NCBI RefSeq assembly: GCF_016863275.1 | Contig: NZ_BOOO01000008.1 | Location: 124,001-188,000 of the forward strand | DNA: 64,000 nucleotides | Direction: 5' to 3' | Source: Planotetraspora mira | GTDB taxonomy: Bacteria; Actinomycetota; Actinomycetes; Streptosporangiales; Streptosporangiaceae | Part shown: piece by piece, positions 23,197 to 31,635 of the stretch | How the letters are laid out: each line of letters begins with the position of its first letter | How positions within the stretch are numbered: position 1 is the first letter of the stretch | The notes under the pieces: model-generated | Seen by the model: only the letters and a program-made list of their open reading frames with translations | The model's database searches: none | What the model was told of the DNA's origin: nothing | Made by a program: the position numbers and the translations under genes

Positions 23197-25359
23197 ATGC
23201 GGTGGCCATGGACGCGCTCCGAGCCCGGGCGACCCGGCGAGGACGGCGCACGGACCGGGACCCGGGAGGACGCGCGAGCCGAGGCGACGGCCGCCGCGCT
23301 CCCGGACGCACACGCCGGGACACCGGCCGGGACCCGGCCGGACGCCCTGGTGGAGACGCGGCCGGTGCATCGCGGTGAGTGGCGATCGTTGCCACCGCTC
23401 CAGCGAGTCGTCGGCCCGCACCCGCTGGTCAATCCCGGCGACGCGTTCTCCGGCGCGCTGACGGCCTGGCGGAACCCGTCGTCGCTGGCGCCGCTCGGCC
23501 ACTACGTCGTGGACCGGCCCGGCGGCCTCATCGGCTCCCTCTCCCCCGGTACGGCTCCCGCCGAACGACCGGGCACGCCGGACGACGACCATGCGCCGGT
23601 ACGGCACGCGTCCACGGCCCCGGCCGGGCCCGAGCCGGTGACGATCTCCCGGTGGGCGGCTCCGGCACCCTCTCCCGGCGCGCTGCCGGTCGTGAGCCGT
23701 GAGGACGGATCCTCGCTCGTGGACGCGGGGTCGCACGGCCCGATGGGGGAAGGCGTGCGCGTCGAGGTTTCTCATGGAAGCACGCAGGCGTTCCCGGGAG
23801 AATCCTCGGGCGACGGCCTCCGCCATGTGGTGAGCGCCCAGGACGACTCCTGGGGTGCCCACACGGTCGACGCCCCACACGACGCCGGGGGCGCTCACGC
23901 CATCGGCACCGGGGACGGCTCGGCGCACATTCACGCGGGTGACGCCGACCTCGCGGGAGGCGGCATGCGTGCGCTCGCGGGCGACACGTCCTTGAGCACG
24001 TATGCCGCCGAGGCCGCTCCGCCGCTCTTTCACGAGACCGCCTCAGGGCAGGTCTCCGCGAAGGAGGCCGGGCCGCGGAGCCACCGCGAACCGCAGGCAG
24101 AGGGTCTTCCCTCTGTGCAGCGGACGGCCGGACGGCGGCTCGGACTCGGCCCACCCCTCGAAGGCGACGCGCGGGGCAACGGCCTGCCCGTGGACGCGCC
24201 GGGAAACGGCCTGTCTGCGCACGCACTGGGAGGCTCGCCGACTCGAACACCCGGCGCAGGACGGTCGTCCGGCCGGACGAGCGGGTCGGACGTCACGCCC
24301 ACGGTCGCGCGGATGGAAGCGCCCGGCGCCCCCAGCCCCACGGACTCGTCGATCCAGGCGCGCACACTCATCCGATCGGCCACCCGTGACCCGGCGGAGA
24401 CGCCGTCCGGCGTGCGGGCACCGGTGGACGCGGACCCCGTCGCGCCCACGCTCGGGTGGGATCGGCTCGACATACCCGTGCACTCGGCCGACTCCGGTCG
24501 CACCACCACCGGAGCGGAAGGAGCGGGCACCACGGCCGCCCAGGGGCTCGGCGAACCCGTTCAACGGACGCCGGCGGGCACCGTCACCTCCCGAGGTCCG
24601 GGCGAACCTGTTCGTCGGACCACAGCTGGAACCGAAGTCCCGGCCGGCGATCGGCCGGATGTCGTCGCGCGAGCCGTACGACTGGAAGCGGAGCCGACGC
24701 GTCCCCTCCTGGGCCTGAGCCTGATGCCAGAGGCGCCACAGGCCGTTTCCGGTCTGCTCTTCGACGACGGCGCGCACCGGACCCCCGGCGATCCCGCCGC
24801 AGGCGGTCCCCCGGTCACGCGACCGGCCATCAGGCAGACGGAGGAGCCGGGGCTCCAGCGCTTTACGGGCATGGGGGCGCGTACCCCGCTCCGGGAAGCG
24901 GCCTGGCCGGCGAGTCCCCCGGGAATCCGGACGGCCGGCTTCAGCGCACAAGCCATGCCTGCCGTACAAGCGTTCAGCGCGCACGCCATGCCGACCGTGC
25001 AGACCGTGCAGGCCCTCGGCACTCCTGCGGACTCCTCCGGCACCGGAGCGGAGTCCGGCCGCGCGGCGCCGTACGGCATGGCGGAGATGGCGGAGCACGT
25101 CGTGATGCGGCTGGCGGCGTCGGGAATCCCGGTGGCCCGCCAGGAGGATCCCGTCGCCGACCGGCCGGAAGTCGTGGAACCGCCACCCCAGGTAGCGCCG
25201 CCGGCGGAACCGGCGGGACGCGCGCCCGGGGACGCGAAGCAGGACCAGGAACTGGTGGGACGCCTGCTCGAACCGCTGCTGCGCCGCCTCAGGGCCGAGC
25301 TCTGGCTGGAACGCGAGCGCCGCGGCGACCTGTCGGAACCGGGCGGAAGGCGTTTTTGA
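23197..25359 (+). CDS. Large disordered eCIS-linked protein of unknown function
   Basis: 720 residues rich in Gly, Pro, Ala, Thr, Arg and Asp, with little predicted secondary structure. Two islands look constrained: LQRVVGPHPLVNPGDAFSGA with YVVDRPGGLIGSL near residues 70-115, and a C-terminal helix LLRRLRAELWLERERRGDL. Between them lie short degenerate repeats such as GEPVQRTPAGT/GEPVRRTTAGT and SAQAMPAVQAF/SAHAMPTVQTV. Its slot, between DUF6760 and the second tube gene, is not where AFP/PVC tape measures lie, and it lacks their long helices. ATG at 23197 is 6 nt after the DUF6760 stop. A scaffold, length-setting or tube-lumen role is possible but unproven. Confidence 0.75.
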   Translation: MRWPWTRSEPGRPGEDGARTGTREDARAEATAAALPDAHAGTPAGTRPDALVETRPVHRGEWRSLPPLQRVVGPHPLVNPGDAFSGALTAWRNPSSLAPLGHYVVDRPGGLIGSLSPGTAPAERPGTPDDDHAPVRHASTAPAGPEPVTISRWAAPAPSPGALPVVSREDGSSLVDAGSHGPMGEGVRVEVSHGSTQAFPGESSGDGLRHVVSAQDDSWGAHTVDAPHDAGGAHAIGTGDGSAHIHAGDADLAGGGMRALAGDTSLSTYAAEAAPPLFHETASGQVSAKEAGPRSHREPQAEGLPSVQRTAGRRLGLGPPLEGDARGNGLPVDAPGNGLSAHALGGSPTRTPGAGRSSGRTSGSDVTPTVARMEAPGAPSPTDSSIQARTLIRSATRDPAETPSGVRAPVDADPVAPTLGWDRLDIPVHSADSGRTTTGAEGAGTTAAQGLGEPVQRTPAGTVTSRGPGEPVRRTTAGTEVPAGDRPDVVARAVRLEAEPTRPLLGLSLMPEAPQAVSGLLFDDGAHRTPGDPAAGGPPVTRPAIRQTEEPGLQRFTGMGARTPLREAAWPASPPGIRTAGFSAQAMPAVQAFSAHAMPTVQTVQALGTPADSSGTGAESGRAAPYGMAEMAEHVVMRLAASGIPVARQEDPVADRPEVVEPPPQVAPPAEPAGRAPGDAKQDQELVGRLLEPLLRRLRAELWLERERRGDLSEPGGRRF

Positions 25360-25397
25360 ATGGCGACTCGAATGGGCGACTCGGATAGGTGGTCCGC

Positions 25398-25838
25398 ATG
25401 GATGAGGACCTGATCGCGGTCTCGGTGTGCTTCGTCGTCACGATCGACGGCAAGAACATCGGGGCGTTCAACAGCTGCGAGGGCCTGGGCTGCGAGGTCA
25501 TGATCGAGCAGCGTGAGGTGGGCGGCAACAACGGGATGGTGCTGCAGTTGCCGACCCGGTTGAAGTATCCGAACGTGAAGCTGACCAGGCCGATCACCAA
25601 GGCGACCGCCGACAAGATCCCCATGTGGCTGACGAGCCTGGCCAAGGGCGTGCAGCGCAAGACCGCGACCATCGAGGCGCGTACGGCCATGGGCGAGGTC
25701 ATCGTCGCCTGGGGGCTCACGGGGGTGGTCCCCGTGAGATGGACCGGGCCGCAGTTCACGCTCGACTCGCCCAAGGTGGCCACCGAGACGCTGGAGCTCG
25801 CCCATCACGGGTTCACCGGACCGGGATGGGGGGGTTGA
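25398..25838 (+). CDS. Second tube protein (gp19-like, Pvc5/Afp5-type initiator)
   Basis: 146 residues with the gp19 fold signature: VCFVVTIDGKNIGAFNSCEG at the start, a YPNVKLTRPITK middle and TLELAHHGFTG near the end. It is clearly diverged from the first tube protein and stands beside the LysM adaptor gene, as does Afp5/Pvc5, which initiates the tube on the baseplate. AGGTGG lies 5-6 nt before the ATG at 25398; the in-frame GTG at 25389 is less likely. Confidence 0.93.
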   Translation: MDEDLIAVSVCFVVTIDGKNIGAFNSCEGLGCEVMIEQREVGGNNGMVLQLPTRLKYPNVKLTRPITKATADKIPMWLTSLAKGVQRKTATIEARTAMGEVIVAWGLTGVVPVRWTGPQFTLDSPKVATETLELAHHGFTGPGWGG

Positions 25839-25841
25839 GCG

Positions 25842-26573
25842 ATGGCCGCCGCTCCCGTCACGTTCAGCGCCCCCGGCGTCACCGGCGCGGCTCCGGCCAG
25901 CGTGCAGGAGGCGTTCCTCGCGATCCACGAGCCGCCGAAGACGCCGACGGACCGCAACCCCGGCGCGCAGATCGGCACCGTGAAGTTCCAGTACAACCCG
26001 AAGGAGCTCTCGCTCACCAAGTCGGCGAGCTGGGAGCGCAAGGCGCAGAAGAAGACCGACCGCAGCGCCCGCCCGCAGTATCTGGGGTCGGACCCCTGCA
26101 AGCTGCAGCTGGAGATGTTCCTCGACGCCACGGAGAAGATGGACGACGGCGTGGTCAAGGCGGTGGAGCGGCTGTTCTCCTGCATGGTCTGCGCGGAGGG
26201 CAAGCCGACGCCCCCTTGGGTGATCTTCAACTGGGGCGGGCTGACCGGCTTTCCCGCGTTCGTCAGCAGCGTGACCGCGAAGTACACCCTGTTCACCCCC
26301 GGCGGGATGCCGGTGCGCGCCCTGTGCACGATCGCCGTGGAGGAGGTGTTCGGCACCACGAAGCGGCAGAACCCGACATCGGGCTCCCTGGCCGCCAGGG
26401 ACGTGCACGTGGTGGTCGCCGGGGACACCCTGGCCGGCATGGCCTACGCCTACTACGGCGAGCCCGGCTTCTGGCGGGAGATCGCCAAGGCCAACGACAT
26501 CGGGGACCCGATGCGGCTCCGGCCGGGCGCCCGGCTGCTGATCCCCGCGAGGGAGGAACTCGGTGGCGGGTGA
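25842..26573 (+). CDS. LysM-containing baseplate/spike adaptor (Afp7/Pvc7-like)
   Basis: 243 residues. The N-terminal domain has GTVKFQYNPKELSLTKSASW, a family hallmark. The C-terminal LysM module reads VVVAGDTLAGMAYAYYGEP and ends LRPGARLLIPARE. In AFP/PVC this protein joins the tube initiator to the spike and baseplate. The start lies 3 nt after the second tube stop. Its 3' end overlaps the spike gene by 11 nt. Confidence 0.95.
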   Translation: MAAAPVTFSAPGVTGAAPASVQEAFLAIHEPPKTPTDRNPGAQIGTVKFQYNPKELSLTKSASWERKAQKKTDRSARPQYLGSDPCKLQLEMFLDATEKMDDGVVKAVERLFSCMVCAEGKPTPPWVIFNWGGLTGFPAFVSSVTAKYTLFTPGGMPVRALCTIAVEEVFGTTKRQNPTSGSLAARDVHVVVAGDTLAGMAYAYYGEPGFWREIAKANDIGDPMRLRPGARLLIPAREELGGG

Positions 26574-28284
26574 GACGTTCTCCAGTGCCCTGCTGGTGGA
26601 GGTGGGCGGCGCCGAGCTTCCGCCGGAGATCGCGGCGCTGCTCGTCCACGGCTACGTGGAGGACAGCAGGAACCTGCTCGACACGTTCCTGCTGCGGTTC
26701 CGCGACCCGGGCCACCTGGTGGTGGACAAGGGCGGCCTGACCGTGGGCGCGAAGGTGACGCTGAAGGCGCAGACCTCCGACCCCGGCCCGCCGGTGACGC
26801 TGATGACGGGCGAGGTGGCCGGGCTGACGCTCGACCTGGACGCGGCGGGGACGATCACCGAGGTGCGCGGGTTCGACGAGGCCCACCGGCTGATGCGGGG
26901 CCGCCGCGTCGCGGCGTACCCGAACATGACGGTCAGCGACGTGGTCCGCCAGGTCGCCAGACGGGCGAACATCCCGGTCGGGCAGATCGACCCGCTGCCC
27001 GGCGTCGGCGGGCGGCTGCACACCCAGCTCAGCCAGGACAACGTGAGCGACTGGACGTTCCTGACCCGGCTGGCCGACCGGGTCGGCGCGCAGGTGGGGG
27101 TCTCCGGCGGCAGGCTCTTCTTCCGCCTGCCCGCTCCCCCGTCGGACGCTCCGGGGCCGACGGAGAAGGCCGAGCAGAACCCGCTCGTGCTGGAGGCCGA
27201 CGCGAACCTGATCTCGCTGCGCGCCTCGGTGACCGCCGCCTCGCAGACCGCCGAGGTCGAGGTGCGCGGGTGGGACTACGAGCACAAGCAGGAGATCACG
27301 GCCACGGCCACACCGGCGCTGAAGGAGGCGGGCGCCGATCCGGCCGAGCTCGGCCGGACGTTCGGCGCGCCGACGGTGCTGGCGGGAGTCAGCGGGCACC
27401 GGACGCAGGCCGAGGTGAAGGCCGCGGCGGACGCGCTCGCCGCCGACCTCGGCGGCACGGCCGTCGAACTGGACGGCGTGGCCAAGGGCAACCCTCGGCT
27501 GCGTGCCGGCGCCGCGGTCTCGCTGGCCGGGGTCGGCGCGCCCTTCGCGGGGAAGTACACGCTGAGCGGCACCCGCCATCTGTTCTCGCCCGAGACCGGG
27601 TACACGACCGCCTTCTCGGTCTCGGGCCGCCAGGACCGTTCGCTGTACGGCCTGGCCTCGCGGGGCGCTTCCGCCGTGGCCCACGGGCTCGTCCCCGCCA
27701 TCGTCAGCAACATCAAGGATCCGCTCACGATGGGCCGGGTGTGCCTCACGTTCCCATGGCTGAGCGGCGAGTTCACCAGCGGCTGGGCCCGGGTGGCCCA
27801 GCCGGGCGCGGGCAAGGACCGCGGGCTGGAACTGCTCCCCGAGGTGGGCGACGAGGTCCTCGTCGGCTTCGAGAACGGCGACTTCGACAGCCCCTACGTC
27901 CTGGGCGGCCTGCGCAACGGGACCGACACCGCACCGAGCCTGTCGGCCCCCGTGGTCGACGGCACGAGCGGCCAGGTGGCGGTGCGCGCGCTCGTGTCTC
28001 GCGTCGGCCACCGGCTGGAGTTCCTGGAAGAGCCCGGTGCCGTACGGCTCAGCACCGGCGACGAGCAGGTGACCCTGACGCTGGACGGGAAGTCGGGAGC
28101 CGTCGTGATCAAGGGGGCGAAGGGCGTGACCGTCGACGCGGGGACCGGCGCGATGGAGGTCACGGCGACCTCGGGCATCACCCTCGACGCGGGCACGGGG
28201 CCGCTGGAGCTCAAGGGAAGCCGGGTAACCGTCAGCGGCCAGGCCGACGTCACGGTCACCGGCGCGATCATCAAACTCAACTGA
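26563..28284 (+). CDS. VgrG-like spike/hub protein (Afp8/Pvc8-like)
   Basis: 573 residues. The N-terminal gp27/phage-D-like hub (LPPEIAALLVHGYVEDSRNL, WTFLTRLADRVGAQV) is followed by a gp5-type OB domain near 379-450 (DPLTMGRVCLTFPWLSGEF, LLPEVGDEVLVGFENGD). A C-terminal beta-helix has repeated TxxAGTG motifs. It trimerises as the puncturing spike. The GTG at 26563 is preceded by GGGAGGAA and overlaps the LysM gene. No effector domain is fused to the C-terminus. Confidence 0.95.
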   Translation: MAGETFSSALLVEVGGAELPPEIAALLVHGYVEDSRNLLDTFLLRFRDPGHLVVDKGGLTVGAKVTLKAQTSDPGPPVTLMTGEVAGLTLDLDAAGTITEVRGFDEAHRLMRGRRVAAYPNMTVSDVVRQVARRANIPVGQIDPLPGVGGRLHTQLSQDNVSDWTFLTRLADRVGAQVGVSGGRLFFRLPAPPSDAPGPTEKAEQNPLVLEADANLISLRASVTAASQTAEVEVRGWDYEHKQEITATATPALKEAGADPAELGRTFGAPTVLAGVSGHRTQAEVKAAADALAADLGGTAVELDGVAKGNPRLRAGAAVSLAGVGAPFAGKYTLSGTRHLFSPETGYTTAFSVSGRQDRSLYGLASRGASAVAHGLVPAIVSNIKDPLTMGRVCLTFPWLSGEFTSGWARVAQPGAGKDRGLELLPEVGDEVLVGFENGDFDSPYVLGGLRNGTDTAPSLSAPVVDGTSGQVAVRALVSRVGHRLEFLEEPGAVRLSTGDEQVTLTLDGKSGAVVIKGAKGVTVDAGTGAMEVTATSGITLDAGTGPLELKGSRVTVSGQADVTVTGAIIKLN

Positions 28285-28317
28285 CCGAACTCAACTGACC
28301 GAACCCAATTGACCACG
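28276..28317. repeat. 14-bp tandem repeat across the spike stop codon
   Basis: Two identical 14-nt copies (28276-28289, 28290-28303) and a third degenerate copy (28304-28317) run from the last spike codon into the spacer before the PAAR gene. Each of the first two contains the stop-like CTGACC context. It may reflect slippage or affect translation between the two genes. Confidence 0.85.
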
Positions 28318-28329
28318 GGGAGACGCGAG

Positions 28330-28620
28330 ATGCCACCCGCCGCACGCGTGGGAGACCCGACCGGGCACCCGGGAACGATCAGCGGGCCGGGGGTGCCGGC
28401 CGTGCTGATCGGCGGCATGCCCGCCGCCACGGTGGGCACGATGCACGCCTGCGCCTTCCCCGCGGTCCCCCCTGCTCCCCCGCACCCGCCGACCCCGCTG
28501 GCCGGACCCGGCGTGCCGACCGTGCTGATCGGCGGCATGCCCGCCGCCGTCGTGGGCGACATGACGGGGTGCGGCGCGCCCGTCGTCATGGGCTGCCCCA
28601 CCGTGCTGATCGGAGGCTGA
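28330..28620 (+). CDS. PAAR-domain spike tip protein (Afp10/Pvc10-like)
   Basis: 96 residues with PAAR-type patterns: AARVGDPTGHPGTISGPGVP, then a near-exact duplication of GPGVPxVLIGGMPAA and a final CPTVLIGG. PAAR proteins form a sharp zinc-bound cone on the spike; candidate ligands are the His and Cys residues in PTGHPG, TMHAC and TGCG. GGGGAGACGCGAG precedes the ATG at 28330. It lies between the spike and gp25 genes. Confidence 0.94.
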   Translation: MPPAARVGDPTGHPGTISGPGVPAVLIGGMPAATVGTMHACAFPAVPPAPPHPPTPLAGPGVPTVLIGGMPAAVVGDMTGCGAPVVMGCPTVLIGG

Positions 28621-28622
28621 CC

Positions 28623-29048
28623 ATGACGTCCGACTTCATCGGCGCGGGCTGGACCTTCCCCGTGCGCACCGACGCGACCGGCTCGATCGCGCTGGTCCGG
28701 GGGGAACGGGAGATCGCGGAGAGCATCCGGCTCATCCTCGGCACCTCGCCGGGCGAGCGGCCGATGCGGCCCGAGTTCGGCTGCGCCATCCACGACCTGG
28801 TCTTCGCGCCGGCCGACGCCCGCACCGCGGGCAGGCTCGCCGCGGAGGTGCGCCTCGCGCTCGAACGGTGGGAGCCGCGCATCGACCTCGACGACGTCCT
28901 CGTCCACTTCGACCAGGTGGACGAGGGGATCCTGCTCCTCGACATCAGGTACGCGCTGCGCGGTGACAACGATCCCCGCAACCTCGTGTTCCCGTTCTAC
29001 GTGATCCCCGACGACGCGGCCCCCACCGGTGACGAGGGAGAGATCTGA
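28623..29048 (+). CDS. GPW/gp25-family baseplate wedge protein
   Basis: 141 residues. Family signatures are FIGAGWTFPVRTD, IAESIRLILGTSPGERPMR and PEFGCAIHDLVFAP. gp25 nucleates the sheath on the baseplate and is one of the most conserved contractile-tail proteins. The ATG overlaps the PAAR stop region closely (2-nt gap), and its stop abuts the baseplate J start. Confidence 0.97.
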   Translation: MTSDFIGAGWTFPVRTDATGSIALVRGEREIAESIRLILGTSPGERPMRPEFGCAIHDLVFAPADARTAGRLAAEVRLALERWEPRIDLDDVLVHFDQVDEGILLLDIRYALRGDNDPRNLVFPFYVIPDDAAPTGDEGEI

Positions 29049-30995
29049 ATGACCCTGCCCGTGCCCGACCTCGACGACCGGCGGTTCCAGGACCTGGTGG
29101 ACGAGGCCAAACGCCTGGTCCAGCAGCGTTGCCCCGAGTGGACCGACCACAACGTCTCCGATCCGGGCGTGACGCTGATCGAGACGTTCGCGTTCATGGT
29201 CGACCAGCTTCTCTACCGGCTCAACCAGGTGACCGACCTGCACTACCTGCGCTATCTGGAGCTGATCGGCGTGCGCCTGTTCCCGCCGACGGCGGCGCGC
29301 ACCCAGGTCACCTACTGGCTGTCCGCCGCGCAGCGGCAGCCGGTGGTGATCCGGTCGGGCGCGCAGATCGCGGCCGAGCGCAAGGAGGGCGACGAGCCGG
29401 TCGTCTTCACCACCGAGGACGAGCTGGCCATGCCGCCGTCCGCGCTGGTCCGCGTGGTGACCCGGAACGGGGGCGGCGAACCGGTCGACCGGGGAGACGA
29501 CCTCGCCACCGGCCAGGGATTCGCCTGCTTCTCCGAGGCGCCGGTCGCCGGTGACCTGCTGTACTTCGGCCTGTCCGTGGCGGTCCCCCGCTGCGCCGTT
29601 CTGCTGCGCGTGGAGTGCGAGCTCACCGGCGCGGGGGTGGACCCGCGCGATCCGCCGCTGGTGTGGGAGGCCTACACGGGCTCCGACTGGACGGCCTGTG
29701 AGGTGGACCGGGACACCACCGGAGGGCTGAACCGGCCCGGTGACGTGGTCCTGCACGTGCCCGAGGGGCACGTCACGTCGGTGGTCGGCCAGCATGCGGC
29801 CGGCTGGCTGCGCTGCGTCGTGTCCGAGCCCGCCGAGGGTCAGCCCTTCTATACCTCCTCGCCCCGGCTGCACGCCGCGGCCGCCTCCACCATCGGGGGC
29901 ACCGTGGCCGCCGTGCACTCCGACTTCGTGTACGACGAGGTGCTCGGGACGAGTGAGGGCATCCCCGGTCAGCGGTTCGGCACCCAGCACGCGCCGATCA
30001 TCAGCTCGGACAAGCCTCTGGTGGTGCTGGTGGTGGGCCACGGAGGCTTCCAGGAGTGGTGGGAGGTCGCCTCGTTCGCCGAGTCCGGGCCGGGCGACCG
30101 GCACATCCGGGTGGACCGGGCGGAGGGGACGATCGAGTTCGGGCCCGCCGTCAGGGAGGCCGACGGGTCGCTGCGGCAGCACGGCGCGGTACCGCCCAAA
30201 CGAGGCGTCGTCCGCATCCCCGTCTACCGGACGGGCGGCGGACGGCGGGGCAATGTCGCCCGCAACGCGCTCGTCGTCCAGCGCGACGCCGTGCCGTACG
30301 TCGCCTCGGTGACCAACCGCAGGCCCGCCACGGGCGGCGTGGACGCGGAGTCCGTCAGGGACGCGGCGGTGCGCGGGCCGTTGCTGCTGCGCACCCGGGA
30401 CCGCGCGGTGACCACCGGGGACTACGAGCAGCTCGCGAGGGAGGCGGCGCCCGACCTCGCGCGGGTGCGGTGCGTCCCCGTGGGCGCGGACGAGCGCGGG
30501 GTCGCCGCGGGCGTGCGCGTCCTGCTGGTGCCCGCCGTGCCCGACCCGGTCGAGGTGGCCTTCCGCGACCTCCGGGTCCCCGCCCCTCTGCGGGACCGGG
30601 TGACCGCCTACCTCGACGAGCGCCGGTGCGTCGGCGCCAGGGTCGTCGTCGAGCCGCCGTTCTACCAGGGCATCACGGTCGTGGCCCGGCTCAGGGCGTC
30701 GCGGGACGCCTCGCGCGACGGCGCCCGTGACCGTGCCCTGCTGGCGCTGCGGACCTATCTCAACCCGCTGGTCGGCGGCCCGGACGGCAGGGGTTGGCCG
30801 TTCGGCAGGGCCGTACAGACCGGGGAGGTCTTCGCGGTGCTGCAGCGGGTGGCGGGCGTCGAGCTCGTCGAGGAGGTCCTGCTGTTCAAGGCCGACCCGG
30901 TGACGGGGGAACGCACGACGCAGGCCCAGGTCATCGACCTCACGCCGAACGCGCTGGTCTTCTCCTACGGCCACCAGATCAAGGTGGAGGTCTAG
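29049..30995 (+). CDS. Baseplate J-like protein (Afp11/Pvc11-type)
   Basis: 648 residues. The N-terminus has LDDRRFQDLVDEAKRL, WTDHNVSDPGVTLIETFAFM and YRLNQVTDLHYLRYLELIGV, typical of putative baseplate assembly proteins of the J family. It forms the wedge around the hub and joins the tail protein I product. It is the only J-type gene; AFP and PVC have two larger ones. It starts directly after the gp25 stop and ends directly before the next ATG. Confidence 0.94.
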   Translation: MTLPVPDLDDRRFQDLVDEAKRLVQQRCPEWTDHNVSDPGVTLIETFAFMVDQLLYRLNQVTDLHYLRYLELIGVRLFPPTAARTQVTYWLSAAQRQPVVIRSGAQIAAERKEGDEPVVFTTEDELAMPPSALVRVVTRNGGGEPVDRGDDLATGQGFACFSEAPVAGDLLYFGLSVAVPRCAVLLRVECELTGAGVDPRDPPLVWEAYTGSDWTACEVDRDTTGGLNRPGDVVLHVPEGHVTSVVGQHAAGWLRCVVSEPAEGQPFYTSSPRLHAAAASTIGGTVAAVHSDFVYDEVLGTSEGIPGQRFGTQHAPIISSDKPLVVLVVGHGGFQEWWEVASFAESGPGDRHIRVDRAEGTIEFGPAVREADGSLRQHGAVPPKRGVVRIPVYRTGGGRRGNVARNALVVQRDAVPYVASVTNRRPATGGVDAESVRDAAVRGPLLLRTRDRAVTTGDYEQLAREAAPDLARVRCVPVGADERGVAAGVRVLLVPAVPDPVEVAFRDLRVPAPLRDRVTAYLDERRCVGARVVVEPPFYQGITVVARLRASRDASRDGARDRALLALRTYLNPLVGGPDGRGWPFGRAVQTGEVFAVLQRVAGVELVEEVLLFKADPVTGERTTQAQVIDLTPNALVFSYGHQIKVEV

Positions 30996-31532
30996 ATGCG
31001 CGGCGGCCTGAGCGGGCTCGGCACCGCGTTCCCCATCGGTGAGGCGCTCCCCTCCCTCTACGCCGAGGACGGGTACACCCAGCGGCTCACCGAGGCGCTC
31101 GACGAGGTGCTCGCGCCCGTGTTCACCACGCTCGACTGCCTGGACAGCTACCTGAGTCCCGAGCTCGCCCCCGAGGACCTGCTGGAGTGGCTGGCCGGGT
31201 GGGTGGCGCTGAGCCTGGACGAGCACTGGACGGTACGGCAGCGCCGCGCGATGATCGCCCGCGCGGTGACCGACTCGCGCGCCCGCGGCACGCTGCACGG
31301 GCTGCGCGATCAGCTGCGGCTGCTCACCGGCACGGACCTGGAGGTCGTCGACACCGGCGGATGCGTCTGGTCGGACGAGCCGGGCGCCCCGCTTCCCGGC
31401 TCCGTGGCCAACCAGGTGCTGATCAAGGCGCCCGGGCTGGATCCCGACCGGGTGCGCGCCCTGGCCGAGCGCATGCTGCCTGCCCACGTCCGCGTGGTCG
31501 TCGACGGCGGTACGGCTCCCGCGGACGCGTGA
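30996..31532 (+). CDS. Phage tail protein I-like baseplate protein
   Basis: 178 residues. PSLYAEDGYTQRLTEALDEV, LLEWLAGWVALSLDEHW and ARGTLHGLRDQLRLLTG match tail protein I-type proteins found at the end of actinobacterial eCIS loci. It probably completes the baseplate wedge and may substitute for the C-terminal part of Afp12. It is the last gene of the structural operon; no tail fibre gene follows. Confidence 0.92.
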   Translation: MRGGLSGLGTAFPIGEALPSLYAEDGYTQRLTEALDEVLAPVFTTLDCLDSYLSPELAPEDLLEWLAGWVALSLDEHWTVRQRRAMIARAVTDSRARGTLHGLRDQLRLLTGTDLEVVDTGGCVWSDEPGAPLPGSVANQVLIKAPGLDPDRVRALAERMLPAHVRVVVDGGTAPADA

Positions 31533-31587
31533 CCTGTCCGCGTCCACGGCTTGGGTGGTCTACGGGGGACGCCGCCCCTGTCAGTGC

Positions 31588-31605
31588 CGGGCCGTGAACG
31601 GCCCG
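31588..31605. terminator. Hairpin ending the eCIS cluster
   Basis: CGGGCCG at 31588-31594 and CGGCCCG at 31599-31605 form a perfect 7-bp stem with a TGAA loop. It lies between the last eCIS gene and the convergent SDR gene and could serve both directions. Confidence 0.7.
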
Positions 31606-31635
31606 AAATGACGAGGTCAGGGGCCGGCATCCGTT

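Larger units (their letters stand above)
10016..31532 (+). other. Extracellular contractile injection system (eCIS) gene cluster
   Basis: Eighteen co-directional genes without interruption encode a contractile phage-tail-like particle: cap protein, ATPase, sheath, two tube proteins, DUF6760, LysM adaptor, VgrG-like spike, PAAR tip, gp25, baseplate J and tail protein I. They are joined by a DUF4157 core marker and a candidate effector. There are no head, portal, terminase, lysis or integrase genes (so not a prophage) and no TssJLM membrane complex (so not a type VI system). Compared with the AFP/PVC set, multiple sheaths, a tail fibre and an obvious tape measure are missing. Hairpins at 17695 and 20431 divide the block into three units. 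Confidence 0.93.

Noticed and set aside
10016-31532. Prophage or type VI secretion interpretation of the tail genes
   Set aside because: No capsid, portal, terminase, holin or integrase genes, and no TssB/C/J/L/M set; the presence of DUF4255, DUF4157 and the AAA+ ATPase indicates eCIS.
27894-31547. A 1217-codon open frame on the minus strand, antisense to the eCIS baseplate genes
   Set aside because: Its residues are biased to Gly, Arg, Val, Asp and His with no domain signature, as expected opposite GC3-rich genes; the plus-strand proteins are clear family members.
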